The notes: generated by a model not told the origin, from the sequence alone. A stretch of DNA of 64,000 bases from Bacteroidales bacterium (GCA_017554325.1 JAFZIP010000021.1:1-64000); one strand, 5' to 3'; counted from the stretch's first letter, positions 37,816 to 47,359 are shown. Translations and numbers: made by a program.

Positions 37816-39999
37816 ATGGAACAACAAGATCTTCTTCCTCAAGAGAATGCCGAAATGCAGAATCAAGAGATGAACTCCGGCGCTTCTGTTGAAGCCCAAA
37901 ACATTACGACACAAGAATCTCCCGCACCTGCAGAGGAAACTGAAACGGTGACCGCGGAACCGCAGACCCCGCAAGAGGAGACATCTGCCCAGACCGAACC
38001 CGCCGCGCAGGCCGAACCTGTCGAGACCGAGCCCAAATCCGCCGAAGAGATGATGGCCGAGATGGACCAGCAGCAGACCGCCGAAGAGCCCGTCACTGCC
38101 GCCGAAGCAGAAGCAGAAGCTACTGCCGAGGAACCTGCCGAGACACTGGAACAGGTGGAGGCTGAATACGCCGACTTTGACCTGGAAAAGAGCGTGAACG
38201 AATTGGAACGCCTGGTGGAAGAACCCAACTTCAACATAATTAAACAGAGAGTGGGTGTGCTCCGCAGCAAGATAATTGACTTCCTGCGTGAACGCAAACG
38301 TGCCGCCATCGCTGCTTACAATGCCGCCAAGGCCGCTGCCGAGGCTGCCGCCGCAGAAAATCCCGATGCTCCCGCCCAGGAGGTGGAAGCCCCGTCCAAT
38401 GAACCCGATGAAATCGAAGTGCGCTTCAACAAGGCATTTCAGAAATATAAAGACTCCAAGGCCAAATTCATCGAGGCCCTGGAAGCCCAGAAACAAAAGA
38501 ATCTCGAGTCCAAGAATCGTATCATTGAAGGACTCAGAAACCTGATCGAGACCGAATCCAACCTCAAGAACCTCAATGACAAGTTCAAAGAGCTTCAGGA
38601 GCAATGGAAGAACATCGGTCCCGTTCCGCAAAGCGAATCTACCAACCTCTGGCAGAACTACCACTTCTATGTGGAGAAGTTCTTCGACATCATCCGCCTC
38701 AACAAGGAGGCCCGTGAGATGGACTACAAGAAGAATCTGGAGAGCAAGCTCGAACTTTGCGAGAAGGCTGAATCCCTGTTGTTGGTGGATTCCATCAACC
38801 AGTCATTCAAGGATCTCCAGAGCCTGCACGAGCAGTGGAAGGAGATAGGACCTGTTCCCGAGGACAAGAAAGAGGAAGTCTGGGAACGCTTCAAAGCCGC
38901 TTCCGACCAGATCAACGCCCGCAGAAAAGAGTTCTACGACAAGCTGTTCGCCGAAGAACAGAACAATTACAACGCCAAGGTGGTGCTCTGCGAGCAAGCC
39001 GAGGAGATTGTCTCTCATTCTGCAGAGGCCGTGAAGGAATACAATGAGGTAAGCGAGAAACTGACCGAGTTACTGAACATCTGGAAGACCCTCGGACCGG
39101 CTCCCGCCAAGCTGAATGACGAGATTTGGAACCGTTTCAAATCTACGTTGGATAAATTCTTCACCCAGAAGAAAGAGTATTTCCAACAGATCAAGGATAC
39201 GCAAATGCAGAACTACAATCAGAAGCTGAACTTGGCCATCCAGGCTGAGGGTATTGCTACCCGTACCGACTGGAAACAGGCCACCGCCGAAATGCTGAAT
39301 CTGCAATCTGAGTGGAAGACTATCGGCGCCACCCCGCGCAAATATTCCGACCAGATTTGGAAACGCTTCCGCGCTGCTTGCGACAAGTTCTTTGAGGCTA
39401 AATCTCATTATTTCAACAATATCCAGGAAGTTGAAGCTGAAAATCTTCAGAAGAAGGAAGAACTCATCCAGAAGATTCTCACCCACGAGTTCAGCGACGA
39501 CCGCAATGCCAACATGGAGGCTTTGAAGGAGTATCAGAACGAGTGGATCGCCATCGGTTATGTTCCTAAAAAAGACAAGGACAGAATCTATACCGAGTAC
39601 CGTGAGGCTTTGAACAAGCGCTTCGCCGAGCTGAAAATCAGTGCCGAGGATATGCGCCACAACCGCTTCAGAAGCAAGATTGACAACATCCTCAGCAATC
39701 CGAATGCCGAGAAGATGATTGACAAAGAGAAAAACTTCCTGAAGAACAAGCTGACGCAATTGAAAGAAGACATCAGCTTGTGGGAGAACAATCTCGGTTT
39801 CTTCTCCAACTCCAAGAATGCCGAAATCATCACGGCTGAGTTCCGCAAGAAGATTGATGCCGCCAAGGAGGAAATCAAGGATCTGGAATACAAGATCAAG
39901 ATGATGAACAACCCGAAGCCTTCCCAAGAGGCAGAGACACCTGCCAGTGAACCTGAGAGTGCAGGCGAGACTGCTCCTGAGGAGACGCAAGAGGCGTAA
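37816..39999 (+). CDS. DUF349 repeat protein
   Basis: 727 residues. The first ~110 residues are low-complexity Glu/Ala/Pro/Thr (EEPVTAAEAEAEATAEEPAE). The rest is helical with five DUF349-type repeats of ~70-75 residues, each marked by a Trp-centred motif: QWKNIGPVP, QWKEIGPVP, IWKTLGPAP, EWKTIGATP, EWIAIGYVP. It ends in a coiled coil and an acidic tail. DUF349 proteins are widespread, abundant and of unknown molecular function in Bacteroidetes; a structural or nucleic-acid-binding role has been suggested, but nothing here decides it. Strong promoter at 37758-37765. DUF2147 follows 5 bp after the stop. Confidence 0.88.
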   Translation: MEQQDLLPQENAEMQNQEMNSGASVEAQNITTQESPAPAEETETVTAEPQTPQEETSAQTEPAAQAEPVETEPKSAEEMMAEMDQQQTAEEPVTAAEAEAEATAEEPAETLEQVEAEYADFDLEKSVNELERLVEEPNFNIIKQRVGVLRSKIIDFLRERKRAAIAAYNAAKAAAEAAAAENPDAPAQEVEAPSNEPDEIEVRFNKAFQKYKDSKAKFIEALEAQKQKNLESKNRIIEGLRNLIETESNLKNLNDKFKELQEQWKNIGPVPQSESTNLWQNYHFYVEKFFDIIRLNKEAREMDYKKNLESKLELCEKAESLLLVDSINQSFKDLQSLHEQWKEIGPVPEDKKEEVWERFKAASDQINARRKEFYDKLFAEEQNNYNAKVVLCEQAEEIVSHSAEAVKEYNEVSEKLTELLNIWKTLGPAPAKLNDEIWNRFKSTLDKFFTQKKEYFQQIKDTQMQNYNQKLNLAIQAEGIATRTDWKQATAEMLNLQSEWKTIGATPRKYSDQIWKRFRAACDKFFEAKSHYFNNIQEVEAENLQKKEELIQKILTHEFSDDRNANMEALKEYQNEWIAIGYVPKKDKDRIYTEYREALNKRFAELKISAEDMRHNRFRSKIDNILSNPNAEKMIDKEKNFLKNKLTQLKEDISLWENNLGFFSNSKNAEIITAEFRKKIDAAKEEIKDLEYKIKMMNNPKPSQEAETPASEPESAGETAPEETQEA

Positions 40000-40004
40000 T
40001 AAAT

Positions 40005-40466
40005 ATGAGAATTTTCAAGTGCTTTATAATTAGCATATTGTGTTTTTCTTCTTTGTCTGCGGTTGCACAAACAGCCGCAGACAAAATTTTAGGTGTCTAT
40101 TACATTTCGGACGACCAGTCGGACGAGGATTGCAAGATCAAGATTACCAAAACTTCCTCTGGGTTGTATGAGGGGCAGGTGATTTGGGTGAAGAATCCGT
40201 ATTTCAAGGACGGCTCCCGGAAGTGCGATATCAAGAATCCGGACCCGAAGAAGCGCAACACGCCATGCGACAAGATCAAGCTGCTGTTCCATTTCCGTTA
40301 TGATGCCAAAGGCAACAAATGGGTGGACGGCGAGATCTACGACCCTGTGCACGGCAAGTACTACAAGAGCCGAATGTGGTTTGAAAAGGAGAATGTCTTG
40401 CGCGTGCGCGGCTACATCGGCGTGCCCGCCTTCGGCAGGACGATGACATGGAAAAAAATAGGATAA
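40005..40466 (+). CDS. DUF2147 domain secreted protein
   Basis: 153 residues with a signal peptide (MRIFKCFIISILCFSSLSAVAQ). ADKILGVYYISDDQSDEDCKIKITKTSSGLYEGQVIWVKNPYF and the C-terminal WFEKENVLRVRGYIGVPAFGRTMTWKKI fit DUF2147, a beta-rich calycin-like domain secreted by many Gram-negatives; function unknown. It starts 5 bp after the DUF349 stop and is followed within 3 bp by the Hsp15-like gene, so it is the middle gene of a three-gene unit. Confidence 0.88.
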   Translation: MRIFKCFIISILCFSSLSAVAQTAADKILGVYYISDDQSDEDCKIKITKTSSGLYEGQVIWVKNPYFKDGSRKCDIKNPDPKKRNTPCDKIKLLFHFRYDAKGNKWVDGEIYDPVHGKYYKSRMWFEKENVLRVRGYIGVPAFGRTMTWKKIG

Positions 40467-40468
40467 CT

Positions 40469-40855
40469 ATGGAAAAACTGGATGTACGAATCGACAAGTG
40501 GCTCTGGATGGTGCGCCTGTTCAAGACGCGCTCCATGGCTACGGAGGCCTGCAACGCGGGCAAAGTGAAGTTGGATGGCATCAATGTGAAGCCCTCCCGC
40601 GAGGTGCGCACGGAAGAGGTTTATGAGGTGCACATCGGCTCGCTGAACAAGACCGTGAAAGCCTTAGGCACGCCCAAGAGCAGGGTAGGAGCCCCATTGG
40701 TTCCGCAGTACATGGAAGACCTGACTCCGCAAGAGGAATATGACCGCATGAAAACATTGAAAACGGCAGAATACCGTCCGCATGGCCTGGGCCGCCCCAC
40801 CAAACGCGACCGCCGTCAGCTGGAATACGTGAAGAGCCGCTACGCCGAGGAGTAG
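40469..40855 (+). CDS. RNA-binding S4 domain protein, Hsp15-like
   Basis: 128 residues from ATG 40469 (MEKLDVRIDKWLWMVRLFKTRSMATEACNAGKVKLDGINVKPS). An earlier in-frame ATG at 40448 lies inside the DUF2147 gene and is less likely. The S4 fold occupies residues 1-55, with the RIDKWLWxxRxFKTR signature of Hsp15 (HslR). The C-terminus is basic, LGRPTKRDRRQLE, as in ribosome-rescue Hsp15, which binds free 50S subunits carrying nascent chains. It is the last gene of the DUF349-DUF2147-Hsp15 unit. A hairpin at 40871-40902 follows. Confidence 0.9.
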   Translation: MEKLDVRIDKWLWMVRLFKTRSMATEACNAGKVKLDGINVKPSREVRTEEVYEVHIGSLNKTVKALGTPKSRVGAPLVPQYMEDLTPQEEYDRMKTLKTAEYRPHGLGRPTKRDRRQLEYVKSRYAEE

Positions 40856-40870
40856 GGGACAGGGTTCAGT

Positions 40871-40902
40871 GAACAGTTATCAGTGATCAGTGATAACTGT
40901 TC
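40871..40902 (+). terminator. 12-bp hairpin after the Hsp15 gene
   Basis: GAACAGTTATCA pairs with TGATAACTGTTC around an 8-base loop, 15 bases after the stop. The T-rich tail (CTTTATATCTT) is weak, so terminator function is probable, not certain. Confidence 0.6.
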
Positions 40903-40947
40903 CTTTATATCTTCATTTCTTAACTTCTTAATTCCTTAACCAAGATC

Positions 40948-40964
40948 GCAGCCCGTAGGGCTGC
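40948..40964. repeat. GCAGCCC-GTA-GGGCTGC palindrome
   Basis: 7-bp perfect stem of a type often scattered between Bacteroidales genes (recollection). Confidence 0.5.
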
Positions 40965-41117
40965 AAAGCTCGGTAGCGTTGGGTATGTGCGTGGATGTTC
41001 GCACGCCGTAGGTGTAATGTGAAATGGGGAATGATGGGAGTGTGTTGTGGTGTGGTTAGGGGAAACAAAGAAGGGTGTAAAAAAAACCTTATTAGTGTCG
41101 CTGTATGAAAAATTGTG

Positions 41118-41125
41118 TATTTTTG
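41118..41125 (+). promoter_or_regulatory. Plus-strand -7 box facing no gene
   Basis: TATTTTTG followed by GCAGCGG, pointing into a 290-bp non-coding interval. It is the reason for proposing the ncRNA below. Confidence 0.45.
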
Positions 41126-41131
41126 CAGCGG

Positions 41132-41315
41132 AGTCAAAGTCATGCTTTGGCTGACGATTCTACGGATTCGTCGATTCAGGAGCCGGTGACTGCGTCATTG
41201 GCTTTCTGCTTTATAACTGTAAAGGTTAGATCTGTCGGATGTCGTTCCGCCATAATAGTATTTTGTGATCAAAGTTAAACGGTGCGTTGTGGCCGTTGCG
41301 CTCAACGCGTTTTTT
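41132..41315 (+). ncRNA. Possible unidentified ncRNA
   Basis: From the expected start after the box at 41118 the strand runs ~184 nt to CGTTG-CGCT-CAACG plus a T run (41294-41315). Inside, AGCCGGTGAC-TGC-GTCATTGGCT (41181-41203) forms a 10-bp stem, and CAAAG/CTTTG and CTTTA/TAAAG small hairpins are possible. It does not show the conserved cores of SRP RNA, RNase P RNA or tmRNA. Confidence 0.3.
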
Positions 41316-41393
41316 GATGTTCATGGTCGCCCGCCCTTCCGCCTGTTGCCAGACCTCGATTGGAACGACAGGGCATTGATAAGAAAAAATCAG

Positions 41394-41423
41394 AAAAAAA
41401 AAAGGACGTGCCTTGGCACGTCC
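41394..41423 (-). terminator. Intrinsic terminator of nadA
   Basis: GGACGTGCC-AA-GGCACGTCC on the minus strand followed by ten Ts, 9 bases after the nadA stop. Confidence 0.93.
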
Positions 41424-41431
41424 CTTCTTTC

Positions 41432-42346
41432 TTACGACATCTCCAGCATCCGCTGTATCGGCACCAGCGCCTTCTGGCGCAGCTCCTCGTCCATCAACAA
41501 TTCGGGTTCTTCGTTGAGGAGGGTGTTGTAAATCTTTTCCAGATTGTTTTTCTTCATGTTCACGCAGTCGCGCTCCGGCTGGCCGGGGTAAAGCGTGTAC
41601 AAAACCTTGTCGGGGTTGCGCTTCTGCATCTCGTACAAGATGCCGCTTTCCGTTACCACGATGAACTCCTTGGCCTCGTTCTCGCCGATATAGTTGAGCA
41701 TGGCGGCGGTGGAGCCGATGAAATCCACCTTCTCCAGCATCTCGCGGCGGCACTCTGGGTGCGCCACTACTAAAGCCTCAGGATGCTCGGCCTTCATCTT
41801 CTCTAACTGCTGCACTTCATAATGGTCGTGTACGCAACACGCGCCGTCCCACAACAGCATCTCGCGCCCCGTCATCCGGTTGATGTAGTCGCCCAAGTTG
41901 CCGTCGGGCACGAAGATAATCTTCTCGTCCTCGGGCAGCTGGTTGACCAGCTTCAAGGCATTGCCCGAAGTCACGATGAGGTCGGACAGCGCTTTCACGG
42001 CGGCGGAGCAGTTGACGTAGGACAAGACCTTGTAACCCGGATGTTTGGCCTTGTATTCTGCCAGTTTCTCGGCCTTGCAACTGTCGGCGAGGGAACAGCC
42101 GGCGCTCATGTCGGGCACCAGCACCTTCTTGGTCGGATTCAGAATTTTGGCAGTTTCGGCCATGAAGTGCACGCCAGCGAAGAGGATAATATCGGAATCC
42201 GTCTCGGCAGCCTTGCGCGCCAAGCCTAGGCTGTCGCCTACAAAGTCGGCTACCTCCTGCACCTCAGGCAATGTGTAATAATGCGCCAGAATGATGGCGT
42301 TCTTCTCTTTCTTTAAGGTCACGATTTGCTGTTTCAGATTGTTCAT
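41432..42346 (-). CDS. nadA: Quinolinate synthase
   Basis: 304 residues, close to the short NadA form. AHYYTLPEVQEVADFVGDSLGLARKA (21-46) and FAGVHFMAETAKIL (56-69) open the first domain. The three [4Fe-4S] ligands are C113 (YVNCSA), C199 (HPEC) and C261 (RDCVNMKK), the spacing of the family. FVPDGNLGDY near 145 is also typical. It condenses iminoaspartate (from NadB) with dihydroxyacetone phosphate to quinolinate in NAD synthesis. It is monocistronic by layout: strong terminator behind, and no gene close upstream on its strand. It sits apart from nadB at 24.3 kb. Confidence 0.96.
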   Translation of the reverse strand: MNNLKQQIVTLKKEKNAIILAHYYTLPEVQEVADFVGDSLGLARKAAETDSDIILFAGVHFMAETAKILNPTKKVLVPDMSAGCSLADSCKAEKLAEYKAKHPGYKVLSYVNCSAAVKALSDLIVTSGNALKLVNQLPEDEKIIFVPDGNLGDYINRMTGREMLLWDGACCVHDHYEVQQLEKMKAEHPEALVVAHPECRREMLEKVDFIGSTAAMLNYIGENEAKEFIVVTESGILYEMQKRNPDKVLYTLYPGQPERDCVNMKKNNLEKIYNTLLNEEPELLMDEELRQKALVPIQRMLEMS

Positions 42347-42466
42347 GATAATGGTTTTGTGGAAAAAGACCTGAATATGGTGTTGATTTTATATATTGGC
42401 TGTTGACCAAGGAAGGATAAACCTGAACAATGGTCAACAGCCAATGGTGGTGGGCAAAAGGCCCGT

Positions 42467-45400
42467 TTATTGTTTCACAATCTTGTGTGTGGTGACATTC
42501 TTGTCGGAGAGGATTCGGATGAAGTAGGTGCCGGATGAGAGTTGGCTCATGTCAATCTTCACCTCTTGGTCGTTGACTTTCATGCTGCGGACCATCTTGC
42601 CGCTGAGATCGAATACCGTCACTTCGTTCATGATGCTGCTATCGAGGCGGATGGTGCACTGGTCAACGGTCGGGTTCGGATAGATGGTAACATTGGCCTC
42701 ATGCTCGCGGATGCCGACTGGGATGTAATGGTAAGTGGCGATTTCACTGCTGACCATACCTTCTTTCACAGCAATGGCCTTGACAGTGAACTCCATGTCC
42801 ATCATGACAAAAGCATCGGGGTAAAATGTCGAATTTTCTGTAGGGGTCGTTCCGTCCATGGTATAATAGATGGAGGCACCTTCGGTGGCACAGGTGATGG
42901 TCACGCTTACCATGTCGTTGGTGAGCGGATTTACCGTGATGACAGGAGTCTCGACAGTGTCCATCTCAACAGTGATGAACTCGATGTCGTCATTGTTTCG
43001 CGGTGCAATCTGGTAGTTGGTGTTGTAACGCAACACAAAACCTGTTACGTTGGCATTTTGCTCTGCCGGGATGGTCATGTCCAGAGTCTTGAAGACGTTG
43101 CGCACCTGCATGGTTTCACCGTTTTGCTCAATAGTCATGTTGGTGGCGGAAGAGGTGGTAAAAGTGCCGCCTTGAGTGAAGGTCACGTCTGTCAACTTCA
43201 CCAACTTGGATTCCAACTGATCGTAGTTAGTGCTGATATCTGCAATGGTTGCCATGACCGGAGACACGGTGCCGCTGTTGCTGGAGGCAGCAGCGAGATC
43301 GCGAGTGGGCACGAGCTCGACGAGACCATTGTACAGCGTGTATGTACCGCACACGCCGCCAGAGATGACATCACCTTCGGTGTAGGTGCGAGTAATAATG
43401 TCGTTGTTTTGGTTGTCGAAAATCAGCAGGCCGCCAGTGGCATCCTGGATGTAGAAGTTGGCGCCGTTCTCGAATACGAAGGTCACGTCACCTGTGATTT
43501 TGTAAACGGTGGTGTTGGTTGCGGAGTTGGCAGCCTTGAATTCGGCGATGGTGGCAACCTCTACGGGGAAGTTGTAAGTGGCAGTAGCTACGTTGCTGGC
43601 ATCGTAGCCCGTCTTGAAAGCCTTGGCTTTCACGATGGTAGTGGAAGACACGGTAAACGAGGCGGTGTAGGGGGTGGAATTCATTGTCGGTTCATTGCCG
43701 TCGGTGGTGTAATAAATGGAAGCACCTTCGGTGGCGCAGGTGATGTGCACTTGTACCGGGTCATAGACAAAACCGCCGTTCGGGCTGATGACTGGAGTTT
43801 CTACGATGTCATGCACAACACCGGGAATACCGTAAACCACTACACTGTCGATGATGAACTGGGAGTTGCCACTGGTGGGCACCGTTTCCGGATTTGCCAT
43901 GGTGAAGCGAAGTCTCACTGATGCGAATTCGCCAGTTTCGCTTACCACGAAGGTGTAGTTTTCAGGAGTGCTGGTCAGGGCGATGGTGTCGCCAGCAATG
44001 TAGTTGGCACCGCCATCAATGGAGTAAGAAACAGCCACTTTGTAGTTGTTGGTGCTCTTGGCCTGGAAGGTCACACGGGTGACATCGTTCAGATCGAAGT
44101 TGGTGAACGTGTAGCCAAGGTGTCCGAGGTGAGGAGATGTAGAACTGTGATAGGTGCGCATCTGGATGTCTTGAGCGCCCGAAATGACGGAGTTGGTTGA
44201 GACAATACCGTGATATACGCCCCATTGTTGAGCAGCGGGACCATAATAGACCACATCGTCATTTTGGTAGTTGCTTTGGTTGCTGGGGGCAATGAAATCT
44301 TCGGAAGCCTCGAATCCGGTTGTATAGATGATGCTATCATTGAATATCGGTGTCGGCGGAACAGGTGCTGTTACGGTGTAGGTGGCAGTGGCTAACTCGC
44401 TGTTGTCCCAGCCGTTCAGGATAGCGATGGCCTTGATGGTGTGGTCGCCGACTGTGTTCAGCAAAATAGGTGTGCTGTAAAGCGTGGCATTGGCATCTGG
44501 CGTAGCACCATCGGTAGTGTAGTAAATGGCGGCGTTGGCGTTGGCGCACGCGATGGCCACTTCAATCAAAGTGTCGGTGGCTCCGGAGGCCGGTGTGAAG
44601 GTCGGCGTAGGCAGGGTCAAGGTGGCGGAAAGGCTCACTTGAGCGCTCAGCGTGTCGCCCGTGATGGTGATGATGCCCGTGGCTGGCTCAGTGCCGTTGA
44701 AGGTCACGGTCACGGTGCTGTTGCCGTTGGTCAGTGTGTCGTTCGACAGGGCGAAGTGTGTGTCACTGCATGTCAGCACGATGGGGCCATTGATGTATGC
44801 GGCACTTACCGTGATGTTGTTAGTGAGCGTTGTGCTGTTGAAGGTCAGCGTAGTGGGGGTGACCGTCAGGATGGCGTCGTTCACGATGGTGTAAGTGGCC
44901 TCTACGGTTTGAGAAGCGTGCCAGTTGGCCTTGAATGCCTTGGCCTTGATGGTGGTCGTGGCTGTTAAGGTAATAGCGCTTTCGTAGAGTGTGGAGGCCT
45001 CTGTCGGCTCAGTGCCGTCGGTGGTGTAGCGGATGGCGGCAGCTGTGTCGGAGCAGGTAATGCTCACAGATACGTTATCAGTGAATACACCGCTGGCAGG
45101 TGCTAGAGTGGGTGCTGCCACGGTGGGTGTGTCAATCACGATGATGGCGCTGGCAACTTCGCTGTTGGCGTAGTTGGCCTTCATGGCGATGGCTTTCACC
45201 GTGCAGGAAGTGGTAACATCGAACGGAGCACTGTAAGTGGCAGAGCTCTCGTTAGGTGTGCTGCCATCGGTGGTGTAGTGAATGGTAGCGCCATTCTCTG
45301 CGGTAATAGTCACATTGGCGGTGAAATAATAGCTGTTGGCAGCCTCGGCTGCATCGCCGGTAACCGTGATGGTCGGGGTGGCCAGCGTGGGCGCAACGAC

Positions 45401-47281
45401 TGTGAAAGTGGTGGTTGCTGTCACCGGTGTGGTCAGCGGCAGGGAGTCCAGTCCTACTAAAGAAACGGTTGCTGAGAATGTGCCGGCCGGCAGCGGGGAG
45501 AACACATAGCTCTGGAACATAGCCCATGTGGTTGCATTCAGATATGCCGGATTGCTCAAGCCTGCCAGGGTGAGGAGGTTGGATTCAATCTTCAGCAGAC
45601 CATCCGTGCCTAAAGTGAAATTCTGAATGTTTAAGTTGATGCTCAATGTGTCCAAAGTCGAGTAGTTTGCACCGTTGGCAGGGGAGAGGATGCTGAGGGT
45701 GGGCTGTGGAATGCTAGTATGTAAATCAGCATTGGCTCTGGGTGCAATTTCGTAGGTGACTGTGCCAGAGGTGTTGTTTACATATTGCAAGGCTACACCT
45801 GTAATGTTGAATGTTTCACCGACAGTAATGGAGGTGTCAAGCGTGGCGAAAGCATTGTAGAGCGTTATCGTATCATTGCCTTGTGTGAATCGGATGTTGG
45901 TTCCGGAAGTGCCGGGAGTATAGGTGGCACCTTCCAGGAATGTGACATTTCCAATATTAACCAGGTTGCATGCATATTGCTCAAAATTGGATAAGAGTTG
46001 GCCCGCGGTGACGTTTACGGCGGTAACGGTGCCTCCGGGAACGACAGTGAGAGTTCCTTGCGGTATTAACTCAGGCAAGTTTTGGTAGGTGGCGTAGGTG
46101 CCCATAAGAGTTCCTTGGAAAACATCACCTGTTTGGAAGTTAAGACTGTTGCCAGACTCATACAAAACCAATCCGCCAGTGGCATCTTGAAGATAAAGAT
46201 TGTTATGTCCCTTTTGCGCGATTACAGTTACATCACCTGTGATACGGTAAGTTGGTGTGTCGTCAGCGGCGCCTGCTGCCTTGAAGGCTGCAATGTTGGC
46301 AACGGGGGTGGGGAAAGTATAAGTGGCCGTTGATACAGCACTGGCTTCAAAACCGGTGGCGTATGCAATAGCCTTCACAGTGGTGGTCTGTGTCAGGGTG
46401 ATGGCTGTGGTGTAAGGGGTTGAAGTGGAACTGGGAGTTGTGCCGTCAAGAGTGTAGTAAATGCTGGCATTGGGCGTGGAAGAAGAAAGGGTGATGCTCA
46501 CGTTGTCGGTGGACACCAATCCGCCAGGAACACTGAAAACGGGTGCGGCGGCCTGGTTGGTGTTGGCGGCGGCTACGGCGTTAGCCCATGTGGTGGCCAC
46601 GCGGATGCCGTCCACGGTGATGTCCTGGTTGTTGTTGTATTGGCGCAGACAGACAAATCCTGCCGTGTTGGTGGTTGAGGTTGCCGATGTGACAAAACCG
46701 GAGGTGGGTTGAGAAGTCGGGAATTGATCGAAAACGTATAACTTGCTATAGCCTGTGGCGTAATCGTGCTCAATAACACCGAGATAGGTGGTGCCAGGCG
46801 TTACAGCCAAAGTGTTGTTGGAAGGGAATGTGCCGTTTTGGGCTATGCCTACGGCTGTGCCATTGCCGTTGACAAAAACGCGGGCTGAAAATTTGCTGGT
46901 ACTGCAGGCGCCGTTGGTGTCAGGTTCTGACAAGTGCAAGAAGTAACCTTGAGAGTTGGATGACCCTGTTTTGAACATGAAAGCCACATAGATTACTCCA
47001 GAAGTCACGGGTGCAAATCCTTTGTTCACATCCTGATAATTGTTGTTGACCAAGGCAGCTCCGCCAATGCCGCTACCGGCATAGCCGTTGAAAGCCAGGC
47101 CTTCACCAACTAGAATGGGGTTGTCTAAGCTGGTGCCGGTGATATTCCATCCGTTGGAAACTAAAGTGGTTCCGACTGTGTAGTCGAAGTCTTCAACAAG
47201 GAGTGCCTGCGCAAAAGCGCCCATGCTGAATACAGTGCAACACAATATCAGCATGATCCGAAAGAATAATGTCTTTTTCAT
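42467..47281 (-). CDS. Giant T9SS-exported surface protein with six chitobiase-C-like repeats
   Basis: 1604 residues. Signal peptide (ends GAFAQ, ~25). The N-terminal ~210 residues are concanavalin/laminin-like (LLVEDFDYTVGT...). Then come six CHB_HEX_C_1-type modules, each with an IYYTxDGxxPTxxSTxY core (near residues 276, 677, 757, 929, 1202 and 1494). Two ~170-residue OB-like domains are interleaved (~335-510 and ~1260-1430, each with YRITGDVT/YKITGDVT and LYLQDATGGL/FYIQDATGGL). It ends with a type A T9SS sorting domain (TIYPNPTVDQ...GTYFIRILSDKNVTTHKIVKQ). No enzymatic domain was recognised; glycan binding or adhesion is inferred. Confidence 0.88.
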   Translation of the reverse strand: MKKTLFFRIMLILCCTVFSMGAFAQALLVEDFDYTVGTTLVSNGWNITGTSLDNPILVGEGLAFNGYAGSGIGGAALVNNNYQDVNKGFAPVTSGVIYVAFMFKTGSSNSQGYFLHLSEPDTNGACSTSKFSARVFVNGNGTAVGIAQNGTFPSNNTLAVTPGTTYLGVIEHDYATGYSKLYVFDQFPTSQPTSGFVTSATSTTNTAGFVCLRQYNNNQDITVDGIRVATTWANAVAAANTNQAAAPVFSVPGGLVSTDNVSITLSSSTPNASIYYTLDGTTPSSTSTPYTTAITLTQTTTVKAIAYATGFEASAVSTATYTFPTPVANIAAFKAAGAADDTPTYRITGDVTVIAQKGHNNLYLQDATGGLVLYESGNSLNFQTGDVFQGTLMGTYATYQNLPELIPQGTLTVVPGGTVTAVNVTAGQLLSNFEQYACNLVNIGNVTFLEGATYTPGTSGTNIRFTQGNDTITLYNAFATLDTSITVGETFNITGVALQYVNNTSGTVTYEIAPRANADLHTSIPQPTLSILSPANGANYSTLDTLSINLNIQNFTLGTDGLLKIESNLLTLAGLSNPAYLNATTWAMFQSYVFSPLPAGTFSATVSLVGLDSLPLTTPVTATTTFTVVAPTLATPTITVTGDAAEAANSYYFTANVTITAENGATIHYTTDGSTPNESSATYSAPFDVTTSCTVKAIAMKANYANSEVASAIIVIDTPTVAAPTLAPASGVFTDNVSVSITCSDTAAAIRYTTDGTEPTEASTLYESAITLTATTTIKAKAFKANWHASQTVEATYTIVNDAILTVTPTTLTFNSTTLTNNITVSAAYINGPIVLTCSDTHFALSNDTLTNGNSTVTVTFNGTEPATGIITITGDTLSAQVSLSATLTLPTPTFTPASGATDTLIEVAIACANANAAIYYTTDGATPDANATLYSTPILLNTVGDHTIKAIAILNGWDNSELATATYTVTAPVPPTPIFNDSIIYTTGFEASEDFIAPSNQSNYQNDDVVYYGPAAQQWGVYHGIVSTNSVISGAQDIQMRTYHSSTSPHLGHLGYTFTNFDLNDVTRVTFQAKSTNNYKVAVSYSIDGGANYIAGDTIALTSTPENYTFVVSETGEFASVRLRFTMANPETVPTSGNSQFIIDSVVVYGIPGVVHDIVETPVISPNGGFVYDPVQVHITCATEGASIYYTTDGNEPTMNSTPYTASFTVSSTTIVKAKAFKTGYDASNVATATYNFPVEVATIAEFKAANSATNTTVYKITGDVTFVFENGANFYIQDATGGLLIFDNQNNDIITRTYTEGDVISGGVCGTYTLYNGLVELVPTRDLAAASSNSGTVSPVMATIADISTNYDQLESKLVKLTDVTFTQGGTFTTSSATNMTIEQNGETMQVRNVFKTLDMTIPAEQNANVTGFVLRYNTNYQIAPRNNDDIEFITVEMDTVETPVITVNPLTNDMVSVTITCATEGASIYYTMDGTTPTENSTFYPDAFVMMDMEFTVKAIAVKEGMVSSEIATYHYIPVGIREHEANVTIYPNPTVDQCTIRLDSSIMNEVTVFDLSGKMVRSMKVNDQEVKIDMSQLSSGTYFIRILSDKNVTTHKIVKQ

Positions 47282-47359
47282 ATTGTTGTATTTTTTAATG
47301 TATAATTATGATCTATTGTAACTCTCAATTCTCAATTATTAATTCTATATTACTACCCC

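Larger units (their letters stand above)
40856..41431. other. Gene-free stretch between Hsp15 and nadA (convergent ends)
   Basis: This 576-bp stretch holds the hairpin at 40871-40902, a small GCAGCCC-GTA-GGGCTGC palindrome (40948-40964), a TATTTTTG promoter box (41118-41125) leading into a possible ncRNA that ends at a hairpin with a T run (41294-41315), and the nadA terminator (41394-41423). No convincing protein gene. Confidence 0.65.

Noticed and set aside
41105..41278. 57-codon plus-strand ORF starting MKNCVFLQRSQ
   Set aside because: The ATG lies upstream of the -7 box that would drive it, so the expected transcript would not contain its start.
41226..41321. Minus-strand peptide MNIKKRVERNGHNAPFNF...
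   Set aside because: 32 codons, no promoter, overlaps the ncRNA candidate; kept only as an alternative to be aware of.
42542..43921. 459-codon plus-strand ORF within the giant T9SS gene
   Set aside because: Gly/Asp/His-rich antisense of repeated Thr/Ala/Pro-coding sequence; not a real protein.
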